Counted from the first letter of the stretch, positions 8,401-15,285 are shown. The stretch: 17,753 nt of DNA from Bacillota bacterium (GCA_023431045.1 JAEYXZ010000086.1:1-17753); one strand, 5' to 3'. Numbers and translations are program-made. Notes: generated by a model from the letters alone, not told the origin.

Positions 8401-9477
8401 TTAGAATTTGTCGAAATAAATAAATTCTTCTGGCATGCCTTTTTCTTTTAATACTTTAATACAAGCATCAATCATACCAGGGGAACCACAAAGATATGCT
8501 TCATGACCAGATAGATCTTCTGTATGTCTTCTAACAACATCTGTAATGAGTCCAATATCTAAGTCCCAGTTATCTTCTGGAAGTGGGGTTGATAATGCTG
8601 GAATATATTTGAAGTTAGGGAATTTCTTTGCGATATCTAAGAAATATTCAGTGTAATATAAATCTTTTTTAGTTCTTGCCCCAAAGAAGTACATTCCTTT
8701 ACGAGTAAATCCTTGGTCCATTAATTTAAAGATAATTGAACGAATTGGTGCCATACCAGAACCACCTGCAATCATAATCATTGGACGAGTTGATTTTTCT
8801 TGTAAGAAGAAATCACCAAATGGTCCAGTAATTTTGATTTTGTCACCGACTTCTAAAGCTTTATGAATGAATTTAGTTGCAACACCACCAGGTACAAAAC
8901 GAATAATAACCTCAGGGTGGAATAGATCCTTAGAATCAGATGCAATCGAGTAAGCTCTAGTGGTTTCAATACCAGGTACTTCAATTTGTAAATATTGACC
9001 CGGCTTAAAAGGAAATTCTTCAGACATATGGAAACGAATGCGTTTGATGTCGTGTGTTAAATCTTCAACTTCTACGACTTTACCATAATAAGGTTTTACA
9101 TTCATTAAAGCTGGTGGAATTTCGATTTCGATATCACTTGTCACTTTGGTTTGACAGGACAAGCGAATACCCTCTTCAATTTCAGCTTTAGATAGGAATG
9201 GGATTTCAGTTGGTTTTGGTGATTCATGATAATCAATTAATCTAAATTTACATGTTCCACAAGTTGCTTTACCTCCACAAGAAGAAGGAAGGAAAATTTT
9301 ATTGTTGGTTAACACGTTTAAAGCAGTGTCATCACCAGTAACAGCAATAAGCGTATCTTTATTGATGGTGATTTTTCTTTCACCACCACCACCTAACCAT
9401 CTTTCAGCTAAGATAACTAAAAGGGTAACGGCAATTAATACACTAACTAAAACAATTGGAAGCCAGATATTAAACAT
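8401..9477 (-). CDS. nqrF: Na+-NQR subunit F-type NADH:acceptor oxidoreductase (2Fe-2S, FAD)
   Basis: The electron-input subunit: it oxidises NADH on the cytoplasmic side and passes electrons via FAD and a 2Fe-2S cluster into the membrane subunits. The 358 residues comprise one N-terminal membrane helix (about 4-24), a plant-type ferredoxin domain with cluster ligands Cys67, Cys73, Cys76 and Cys108, an FAD domain with RAYSIAS (174-180), and an NAD(H) domain with GGSGMAP (238-244) and CGSPGM (330-335). The cysteine spacing matches canonical NqrF almost exactly. It is about 50 residues shorter than proteobacterial NqrF (about 407), mostly by trimmed linkers. It overlaps the nqrE stop (TAATG) with GGAGG just upstream. 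Its presence, and the absence of RnfB and RnfC, makes this an Nqr-type rather than Rnf-type operon. Confidence 0.93.
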   Translation of the reverse strand: MFNIWLPIVLVSVLIAVTLLVILAERWLGGGGERKITINKDTLIAVTGDDTALNVLTNNKIFLPSSCGGKATCGTCKFRLIDYHESPKPTEIPFLSKAEIEEGIRLSCQTKVTSDIEIEIPPALMNVKPYYGKVVEVEDLTHDIKRIRFHMSEEFPFKPGQYLQIEVPGIETTRAYSIASDSKDLFHPEVIIRFVPGGVATKFIHKALEVGDKIKITGPFGDFFLQEKSTRPMIMIAGGSGMAPIRSIIFKLMDQGFTRKGMYFFGARTKKDLYYTEYFLDIAKKFPNFKYIPALSTPLPEDNWDLDIGLITDVVRRHTEDLSGHEAYLCGSPGMIDACIKVLKEKGMPEEFIYFDKF

Positions 9478-10091
9478 TATAAGAGTCCTCCAAAGTAAGT
9501 TTCTAAGTGAGCGATACTACCAAATCCGTTAAATCCGATGAATGCAAGCGCTAAGATACCTAAGATGACAAATGCGATTGCTCTTCCACGTAGATACTTT
9601 GGAATGTTAGAAACACGATACATCTTTTGGCGAACACCCGCAAGAAGAATCATTGCGATTGCCCAACCAATACCAGAGCCTAGAGAGAAGACGGCAGTTT
9701 CTGCAAAGTCATAACTTCTAGTTTGGAAGAAAAGAGAAACAGATAATACAATACAGTTAACGGTAATTAACGGTAAGAAGATCCCAAAGGATTCATAGAC
9801 CTTTGGCATATATTTTGCTAAGAACATTTCAAGGAATTGAACGAAAGCAGCAATAATAATAATGAAGACAAGTAATGCGAGTTGTGTTGTTTCTGTCGCT
9901 TTTAATAATTCATAAATTGGCCAGTTAATAATTGCGGTAATGAAAACGACAAAGATAACTGCAACCCCCATATTTACAGAGTTTTTAATTGAGGTTGATA
10001 CTGCGATTAAAGAACACATACCAAGTATGAAGATGAGTGCCATGTTATTGGATAGAATTGAACCTAAGAATAAATCAATTAAGTGTGCCAT
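9477..10091 (-). CDS. nqrE: Na+-NQR subunit E / RnfA family membrane protein
   Basis: A 204-residue protein with six predicted membrane helices, matching the NqrE/RnfA family in length. With NqrD it forms an inverted-topology pair that holds a 2Fe-2S cluster in the middle of the membrane, relaying electrons from NqrF to the flavin of NqrC. The two half-repeats each carry the key cysteine: ILGMCSLIAVS (Cys26) and LITVNCIVLSV (Cys113). Both are present, so the relay should work. A strong AGGAGAGGAG ribosome binding site precedes it in the 14-base gap after nqrD. Confidence 0.93.
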   Translation of the reverse strand: MAHLIDLFLGSILSNNMALIFILGMCSLIAVSTSIKNSVNMGVAVIFVVFITAIINWPIYELLKATETTQLALLVFIIIIAAFVQFLEMFLAKYMPKVYESFGIFLPLITVNCIVLSVSLFFQTRSYDFAETAVFSLGSGIGWAIAMILLAGVRQKMYRVSNIPKYLRGRAIAFVILGILALAFIGFNGFGSIAHLETYFGGLL

Positions 10092-10105
10092 GTTTTTCTC
10101 CTCTC

Positions 10106-11086
10106 CTACTCATCTGATTGCTTGGTGAGATATCTGATTAACCAAGCAAACATTGCTAATACAAAGAATCCACCTGGTGCGATTGCCATCACAACCCAGT
10201 CGGTCCAACCTGGACCCAAAATGTCCATTCCAAGGAATGTACCAGATGCCAATATTTCACGAACTGAGGCAACTAGAATTAATACAAGTGTATAACCAAG
10301 ACCATTAGCTAGTCCATCAACGAGACTATAACGTACTGGATTCTTGATTGCGAATGCTTCCGCACGACCCATAACGATACAGTTAGTAATGATTAAACCA
10401 GTATAAGCACCAAGCGATGCTGCAATGGTTGGGAAGAATCCTTGTAAGAACATTTGGACAGAAATGGTGAAGACAGAAATGATAACCATATAGGCAACCA
10501 TTCTCACCTTTGATGGAATAATGTTACGAAGTAATGATACAAGACTTGATGAAGCCATAATAACGAAGGTAACACCAATACCCATCGCGATCGCATTTTC
10601 TACACGATTCGTGACAGCAAGCGCAGAACAAATACCCAAAACTGTAATAACGATTGGGTTTTGTTCAGAGATACCATTTTTCATAATGATATAGAACTTA
10701 TTGTATTGAAGTCTTAACCAGTTATATTTCTTTGGTTCAGTATTTTCATCTTTTCCAGAATAGATACCAATTAAAACCATAATACCTACTGGGAGTAAAA
10801 CTAAGACAAGCATTACACCTGTAATGGTTAGAACAACACGATACTTAGTGTCTGTTCCAAATGCTGCAAGTGAATGTCCAGCGAGTACCCATATGAGTAA
10901 GGCGACATTAAATAGTACTAATAGAGTGATTGCTAATCCTTCAGATCCTAGTGAGGCTAGAAGTGAATTAGTCATAACACCTTGAGTTAATAATACAATT
11001 GAGTAAATGACACTTGGTATCAATAAGATGTATCCTAAAATCATTGAAATACGGGATGATATTTTTAAGAGTTTATGATTCATCAT
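10106..11086 (-). CDS. nqrD: Na+-NQR subunit D / RnfE family with an N-terminal 3-helix membrane extension
   Basis: The C-terminal 200 residues (about 127-326) are a complete NqrD/RnfE unit with six predicted membrane helices and the two conserved cysteines, Cys153 in VLGICSALAVTNR and Cys236 in LIITNCIVMGRAEAFA, which pair with those of NqrE to bind the intramembrane 2Fe-2S cluster. Unusually, about 120 extra residues precede it, with three predicted membrane helices (about 15-34, 51-70, 83-109) and a charged linker (GKDENTEPKK, 111-120). NqrD proteins are normally about 210 residues. The frame is continuous and the only good start (ATG ATG after GGGGTGA) is at the far end, so this is a real extension and not a misplaced start. 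I do not recognise the extra domain. An odd number of added helices would keep the core N-terminus on its usual side only if the new N-terminus is on the opposite side. Confidence 0.9.
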   Translation of the reverse strand: MMNHKLLKISSRISMILGYILLIPSVIYSIVLLTQGVMTNSLLASLGSEGLAITLLVLFNVALLIWVLAGHSLAAFGTDTKYRVVLTITGVMLVLVLLPVGIMVLIGIYSGKDENTEPKKYNWLRLQYNKFYIIMKNGISEQNPIVITVLGICSALAVTNRVENAIAMGIGVTFVIMASSSLVSLLRNIIPSKVRMVAYMVIISVFTISVQMFLQGFFPTIAASLGAYTGLIITNCIVMGRAEAFAIKNPVRYSLVDGLANGLGYTLVLILVASVREILASGTFLGMDILGPGWTDWVVMAIAPGGFFVLAMFAWLIRYLTKQSDE

Positions 11087-11088
11087 GA

Positions 11089-12636
11089 TTATTCACCCCA
11101 TCCATATGCTTCGAAGTATGCAGCATAATTTTCATTTAGTGATTCAGGGAAAGCAGTTCTAGTGGTTGTTGCACCTGCTGAGATTGTATTTTCAATTTCA
11201 TTATCTTGATCAGCTTCGCCAACACCAACAAAGACGATTTCAGGGTTAAATCTCTTACCAATGAATTGGTCGAGGAATGTTCTTGATGCAACTGAAGCAC
11301 CCCATTGTTCACGGTGTTCAACAACACTGATGTTAACAATCGTTTGATAATCATCTTCAAGGGTGATGACGGTTGAGATTAAACCGAATGCACCTTGAAC
11401 ACCAAAGATGTAACTGTAAGTATTTGTACTTTCATGAACATAAAGGTTCTTAAGACCGATTGTTTCAATAGTAAATTGTGAATCGAATAATGCTTCAAAG
11501 TTTTCTTCAGTCCAAACAACACCAACATGGTCAAGCATTGCTTTCATATGCTCCGTTGTTAAGATGGTTGCTAAGAATGCATTGTAGTATTCAGTATATG
11601 CTCCATTAAGTCCTAGTGGATACTGAGTTCTAGTGGTTGTTGCACCAGCATTTGTGATTTCTTCAACTTCGTTATCTTGGTCTGCTTCACCAGATCCAAC
11701 GAAGAGAATTTCTGGGTCAAACTTCTTACCGATGAATTGATCAAGGTATGAACGTTCAGCAATTTCGCTACCCCATACTTCAGAAGAAGAAAGGACAGAT
11801 AAGTTAACAATTGTTTCACGGTCTTCTTCAAGCGTTAAGAGTGATTCAATAGCGCCAAATGCACCACCAACAGAGAATCTAAAGCTGAAAGTTTTAGTAG
11901 TTCTTCCGATGTATAATGCTAAACGACCGGATTCGACGATTTCAAATTCTGCTTCAAATAAATCATTGAAGTTAGTTTCATTCCAATCAATGCCAACGTG
12001 ATCTAGCATTGTTTGCTTATGTTGATCGGTAATTTCAAATCCAAAGAAGTTGTTATAGTATTGTTGATAAGTTGTATTAATAATACCGATAAATGCAGAA
12101 GTAGTACCAGTTGCACCGGTAATCGCATCAACTTCATTGTCTGTTGCAGGCACTGTTTTAACCCAGGTTAAGCCAGTTAATGCATCAAATTTTTTACCAA
12201 CATACTTATCTAAATAAGGACGTTCTGCGACAATACCACCAAGTCCTGGGGTTTCAGCTTGTTTTAGAACTGTGATATAGACGATGGTTGTAAAGTCATC
12301 CTCAAGAGTGATAACACCTTCAATGACATCCCATAAACCATACCCGGAAAATTTAAAACTAATATTTCCAGTGGTATTATCACGATACAATGTTAAAGGT
12401 TCATCTGTTTCAGGATCAATCATATCTTCTGGAGTAATATTAGCATCAAAGATAGTTGCGAAGTTGTTGGTATCATAAGCAATATTGTTGTGTGATAAGA
12501 TTGCAGATTTCCAAGAGTATTCAGCGTTTGCGGCAATACGATCTCTCGTTAATAAGTCCATACCAATTAAGATTCCTGCTGAAACAGAACCTAAGATAAC
12601 AACAAATAAGATCATTTGTAAATAACGTTTGATCAT
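11089..12636 (-). CDS. nqrC: Na+-NQR subunit C / RnfG family with three tandem FMN-binding domains
   Basis: NqrC normally has one membrane helix and one outward-facing FMN-binding domain (about 260 residues) to which ApbE attaches FMN on a threonine. This protein has 515 residues: one helix (about 7-27), then three homologous domains at about 45-195, 205-352 and 362-508. Domain 1 has the classic ETPGLGG segment and a textbook flavinylation motif, D170-A-I-T-G-A-T-G-T, with Thr178 as the likely FMN attachment site. Domains 2 and 3 keep GATTT (Thr335 and Thr492 in equivalent places) but carry a two-residue insertion before GAT and Glu in place of the motif Asp. Whether they are flavinylated is uncertain. 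The start overlaps the nqrB stop (ATGA), and nqrD follows after 2 bases. No apbE is in the window. Confidence 0.93.
   Translation of the reverse strand: MIKRYLQMILFVVILGSVSAGILIGMDLLTRDRIAANAEYSWKSAILSHNNIAYDTNNFATIFDANITPEDMIDPETDEPLTLYRDNTTGNISFKFSGYGLWDVIEGVITLEDDFTTIVYITVLKQAETPGLGGIVAERPYLDKYVGKKFDALTGLTWVKTVPATDNEVDAITGATGTTSAFIGIINTTYQQYYNNFFGFEITDQHKQTMLDHVGIDWNETNFNDLFEAEFEIVESGRLALYIGRTTKTFSFRFSVGGAFGAIESLLTLEEDRETIVNLSVLSSSEVWGSEIAERSYLDQFIGKKFDPEILFVGSGEADQDNEVEEITNAGATTTRTQYPLGLNGAYTEYYNAFLATILTTEHMKAMLDHVGVVWTEENFEALFDSQFTIETIGLKNLYVHESTNTYSYIFGVQGAFGLISTVITLEDDYQTIVNISVVEHREQWGASVASRTFLDQFIGKRFNPEIVFVGVGEADQDNEIENTISAGATTTRTAFPESLNENYAAYFEAYGWGE
11113..12024 (-). repeat. Tandem duplication of the FMN-binding domain inside nqrC
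   Basis: Two units of about 470 bases encode domains 2 (12024-11581) and 3 (11553-11113). They remain alike at DNA level: a 21-base identical run occurs at 11155-11175 and 11626-11646, and the encoded DQFIGK and EADQDNE blocks recur. Domain 1 (12504-12052) is clearly more divergent, so the 2/3 duplication is the younger event. Confidence 0.85.
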
Positions 12637-13583
12637 TCTGTTACCTCCTGTAGTTCAGGAACTACTTTAACCTTTGGTACTGTCCAAACATCAATTAAAC
12701 CTACAACAGCATTCATGAAAGTAATTGCGAAAATGGTACCTTCAGTATTGGCAGCTAGTTTATTAATGAATGTAACGTTTTGAATCAAGAAAGTAATGAG
12801 ACCCAACGCAACAGCATAAATGATACGTCCCTTTGAATAAAGCGGACCAGTTTGTGGATCGGTTGCGATAAACATACTTGCAAATAATAAGTGACCAAGC
12901 AAGACAGAATAAGAAGCATAATTGAATGCATCCATTCCACGACCAGCACTTACAAAGAAAATAAGTGATAAGACAAAATATGTGCCAAGGTATAATACGG
13001 GGATCTTCCAATCAGATACCTTAAGAATCATTAAGATCACACCAAGAACTAGAATACCTAATTTAAAAGTAGTCCCAAGGGCTCCAGGATATTGTCCTAA
13101 TAAGAGTTGCCAGTGGGTAAAGGATGAAACAACCACATCTGGAGTTAATTTAAAATTAATTGCTGGGGTTTGAGAACCGGCAATCAATGTGACTGGATCT
13201 AAAAACGTGTTAACAAAAACTGGGAAGGATAAAGCGATAAAGATTAATCCAACAGTCGCTGGATTAAAGACATTTTTATCTTGCCCGCCAAAAAGTGATT
13301 TGGCAAAGAATATACCAAATGCAGTCGCAACTACGATAATCCATAGTTGGTTAATAATAGTTGGTGTTGTCATCAAAGTAATAATGAGTGGTGTAATGTA
13401 CCAAGAAGTCCAGTCAAACTTCTCTTTTCTCAATATACTTGATAAGAATTCAACAACCCATGCTGTTGCTAGTGCAGCAAGCGCTATAATGAAAATTGTT
13501 GCTCCAAAGATAAAGGAAGCAGCAATCAATAGCAGTAGTAATGCACTACCCATAATGATACGATTTCGTTGTCCTGTATTCAT
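12633..13583 (-). CDS. nqrB: Na+-NQR subunit B / RnfD family membrane protein
   Basis: The large polytopic subunit that forms the ion-conducting core and, in characterised enzymes, carries covalent FMN and receives electrons from NqrC. Family blocks seen here are FGGQDKNVFNPAT (98-110), the GQYPGALGTT segment (163-172) and MFIATDPQTGP (237-247), within about eight to ten predicted membrane helices. At 316 residues it is shorter than NqrB (about 410) and RnfD (about 350). The segment before GQYPG that normally holds the S/T-G-A-T flavinylation motif reads DVVVSSFTHWQ (149-159), with no GAT core, so FMN attachment at this place looks lost. It is the first gene of the operon, preceded by an AGAGAGGA ribosome binding site. 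No nqrA lies upstream, where it is found in proteobacterial operons. Confidence 0.9.
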   Translation of the reverse strand: MNTGQRNRIIMGSALLLLLIAASFIFGATIFIIALAALATAWVVEFLSSILRKEKFDWTSWYITPLIITLMTTPTIINQLWIIVVATAFGIFFAKSLFGGQDKNVFNPATVGLIFIALSFPVFVNTFLDPVTLIAGSQTPAINFKLTPDVVVSSFTHWQLLLGQYPGALGTTFKLGILVLGVILMILKVSDWKIPVLYLGTYFVLSLIFFVSAGRGMDAFNYASYSVLLGHLLFASMFIATDPQTGPLYSKGRIIYAVALGLITFLIQNVTFINKLAANTEGTIFAITFMNAVVGLIDVWTVPKVKVVPELQEVTE

Positions 13584-13612
13584 ATGTATCCTCTCTACGT
13601 GATTTCTTTATT

Positions 13613-13621
13613 ATTGTAACA
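13613..13621 (-). promoter_or_regulatory. Extended -10 promoter of the nqr operon
   Basis: Minus-strand TGTTACAAT, an extended -10 about 30 bases before the nqrB ATG. No consensus -35 is found at the usual distance; that space is occupied by a 19-base palindrome (13624-13642). The element is identical to the -10 of the downstream GGDEF gene (8304-8312). Confidence 0.6.
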
Positions 13622-13623
13622 TG

Positions 13624-13642
13624 CAAATAATAATATTATTTG
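13624..13642. promoter_or_regulatory. Perfect palindrome in the nqr promoter (putative operator)
   Basis: CAAATAATA (13624-13632), one central base, then TATTATTTG (13634-13642): 9-bp arms, fully symmetric. It lies directly upstream of the nqr extended -10, where a repressor would block polymerase or an activator could replace a missing -35. I cannot name the regulator; the sequence does not match the Rex, Fur or Fnr consensus. Being all A/T apart from the ends, it could be chance in such AT-rich DNA. Confidence 0.4.
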
Positions 13643-13684
13643 AAAAATGCTATAAATTATGTGAAAAATTGTGATACAAAGTAA

Positions 13685-13713
13685 TTGATTTTACGATAAC
13701 ACTGTAATATAAT
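13685..13713 (+). promoter_or_regulatory. Promoter of the zip-mntR-mgtE operon
   Basis: TTGATT (-35, 13685-13690), exactly 17 bases, then TATAAT (-10, 13708-13713), a near-consensus housekeeping promoter. The predicted start of transcription near 13720 falls inside the operator palindrome 13713-13730. Confidence 0.75.
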
Positions 13714-13730
13714 TTAAGTGTAGACTTAAA
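13713..13730. promoter_or_regulatory. DtxR/MntR-type operator on the zip promoter
   Basis: TTTAAGT (13713-13719), GTAG, then ACTTAAA (13724-13730): perfect 7-bp arms and a 4-base centre. The pattern resembles the TTTAGGT-type boxes of DtxR-family manganese regulators. It overlaps the end of the -10 and the transcription start, the expected place for metal-dependent repression. The regulator gene at 14611 in the same operon is the obvious candidate, implying autoregulation. Confidence 0.65.
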
Positions 13731-13756
13731 ATATTAATTATGTGAAAGAGATGGTG

Positions 13757-14614
13757 ATGTCTATGTTTGAATGGTTTATGAATTTAGAACCATGGGCTCA
13801 AGCTTTATTGGCTGGATTATTTACATGGGGAGTGACAGCTTTAGGTGCTGCTTTGGTGTTTTTCTTTACAGATATTAAACGTAGTGTTTTAAATATGATG
13901 ATGGGGTTTGCTGCTGGTGTGATGATTGCTGCTTCATTTTGGAGTTTACTTAATCCAGCCATTGAATTTGCAGAAGATCCAAATGTTTCTTTATTACCAC
14001 CATGGCTAGTTGTTGCCATTGGATTCTTATTAGGTGGATTATTCTTATATCTCGCAGATAAAACAATCCCACATATGCACTTTGGTAAAAATCACGATAC
14101 TGAAGGTATTCCAACCCATCTAAAAAGAACGATTTTATTAGTGTTTAGTATTACCCTTCACAACTTACCAGAAGGATTAGCTGTAGGGGTTGCATTTGGT
14201 GCGATTCCAGCACTTGTTCTAGGTGGCGCTGCTACTGAGGTTGTCGTTGCTGCAACCGCTGGAGCGATGGCACTTGCCATTGGGATTGGTATTCAAAACT
14301 TCCCTGAAGGTGCTGCAGTCTCAATTCCGTTAAGACAAGAAGGAACATCAAAAATCAAGTCATTTTGGTATGGTCAACTATCTGCAGCGATTGAACCGAT
14401 TGCTGCAGTATTAGGCGCATTACTGGTGTCTTTCATTACCCCTATCTTACCATATGCACTCGCATTTGCAGCTGGTGCAATGTGTTATGTAGTTGTTGAA
14501 GAATTAATCCCTGAAGCACAGCAGACACAATCGGCTAAAGGAGCGCATCATGCGGTCTTAGGATTTATGTTAGGTTTCACGATAATGATGGTATTGGATG
14601 TGGCGTTAGGATGA
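13757..14614 (+). CDS. ZIP family divalent metal transporter
   Basis: An integral membrane protein of 285 residues with about eight predicted helices, belonging to the ZIP (ZupT/GufA-like) family that brings Zn2+, Mn2+ or Fe2+ into the cytoplasm. Hallmarks are the paired metal-site motifs HNLPEG (135-140, helix IV) and QNFPEG (180-185, helix V), an early AASFWSLLNPA segment, and a late EELIPEAQ segment. A His-containing cytoplasmic loop (HMHFGKNHD, about 106-114) may sense or bind metal. I start at the ATG at 13757 because AAAGAG lies 6 bases upstream. The frame is open from GTG at 13742, which lacks a ribosome binding site; ATGs at 13751 and 13763 are also possible. The stop overlaps the regulator start (ATGA). 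The substrate cannot be fixed from sequence; the MntR-like regulator favours manganese. Confidence 0.92.
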   Translation: MSMFEWFMNLEPWAQALLAGLFTWGVTALGAALVFFFTDIKRSVLNMMMGFAAGVMIAASFWSLLNPAIEFAEDPNVSLLPPWLVVAIGFLLGGLFLYLADKTIPHMHFGKNHDTEGIPTHLKRTILLVFSITLHNLPEGLAVGVAFGAIPALVLGGAATEVVVAATAGAMALAIGIGIQNFPEGAAVSIPLRQEGTSKIKSFWYGQLSAAIEPIAAVLGALLVSFITPILPYALAFAAGAMCYVVVEELIPEAQQTQSAKGAHHAVLGFMLGFTIMMVLDVALG

Positions 14615-15261
14615 TCCATAAAGCAGAAGAAGACTATTTAAAGTTAATCTATGAATTAACGGTTGAAAAGAACATTGAACTCGTTAAAAATTCAGATATC
14701 GCAGATGCTTTTGGTTATACTGATCAAAGTGTCAACGATATGATTCAAAAACTTAAAACCAAAACTCTTGTTAAGTTTATCCCTTATAAAGGGGTACACT
14801 TAACAGAGAAAGGTTTAAAAGAAGCGATGCGATTAATTCGAAATCATCGAATCTGGGAAGTTTTTTTATCTTCTAAGTTAGGTTTTTCATGGAGTGATGT
14901 TCATCCGGAAGCGGAAATGCTTGAACATGCATCCTCTGAGGCAATGATTGATCGGATGGAAGCTTTTCTTGGTAATCCTGAATATTGTAATCATGGAAAT
15001 CCTATTCCAAAGAAAAACGGTCAAACCAGTCAACAGTATAATCAATCGCTTGATCATTTTTCAGTTGGTTCAACATTTACCTTAAAAAGAGTGGTTGATG
15101 ATGCCTTAATGCTAAGGTATTTAGATGAACATCACATTTCATTAAATGAACAATTTGTCATCATAGAAAAAGACCTGTATAATGACTATATAAGCATAGA
15201 AATTAAGCAACAGAAAATTTCAATTCCAATGAAAGTTGCAAGGAGATTATTTGGCGTATAA
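14611..15261 (+). CDS. mntR: DtxR/MntR-family metal-dependent transcriptional regulator
   Basis: A 216-residue repressor: N-terminal winged helix (about 1-65), metal-binding dimerisation domain (66-140) and a C-terminal FeoA/SH3-like domain (about 150-216). The length matches three-domain streptococcal regulators (ScaR, SloR, MtsR). Metal ligands align as Asp8, His79, Glu83, His98, Glu102, Glu105 and His106, plus a CxH pair (Cys126, His128) as in ScaR-type secondary sites. Glu102 replaces the DtxR cysteine, which in known family members goes with Mn2+ rather than Fe2+ sensing. Residue 11 is Lys, where B. subtilis MntR has the ligand Glu11. With metal bound it would repress its own operon via the palindrome at 13713-13730. 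It is coupled to zip by an ATGA overlap and followed by mgtE after 24 bases. The symbol is tentative. Confidence 0.88.
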   Translation: MIHKAEEDYLKLIYELTVEKNIELVKNSDIADAFGYTDQSVNDMIQKLKTKTLVKFIPYKGVHLTEKGLKEAMRLIRNHRIWEVFLSSKLGFSWSDVHPEAEMLEHASSEAMIDRMEAFLGNPEYCNHGNPIPKKNGQTSQQYNQSLDHFSVGSTFTLKRVVDDALMLRYLDEHHISLNEQFVIIEKDLYNDYISIEIKQQKISIPMKVARRLFGV

Positions 15262-15285
15262 GATCCTTGCTAAGAGGGTCTACAT

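Noticed and set aside
11136..11360. Minus-strand alternative frames in nqrC (also 11613-11831)
   Set aside because: They resemble each other only because the underlying nqrC domains 2 and 3 are duplicated; they are frame-shifted shadows.
8401..13583. Classification of the operon as an Rnf complex
   Set aside because: RnfD, G, E and A share families with NqrB, C, D and E, but RnfB (polyferredoxin) and RnfC are missing, and the last gene has full NqrF architecture.
13189..13602. 137-residue plus-strand open frame opposite nqrB
   Set aside because: It is antisense to a clearly conserved membrane gene, has no ribosome binding site, and its composition is that of a complementary shadow.
13661..13680. 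Rex (NADH-sensing repressor) binding site in the nqr-zip spacer
   Set aside because: TTGTGATACAA and GTGAAAAATTGTGA fragments only partly resemble the TTGTGAA-N4-TTCACAA consensus and lack the second arm.
13655..13747. 12-base direct repeat AATTATGTGAAA at 13655-13666 and 13736-13747
   Set aside because: A short AT-rich match in a divergent promoter region; the second copy spans the GTG at 13742 and neither sits in a fixed place relative to a promoter, so chance is likely.
15262..15285. M-box magnesium riboswitch before mgtE
   Set aside because: Only 24 bases separate mntR and mgtE, far too short for the element.
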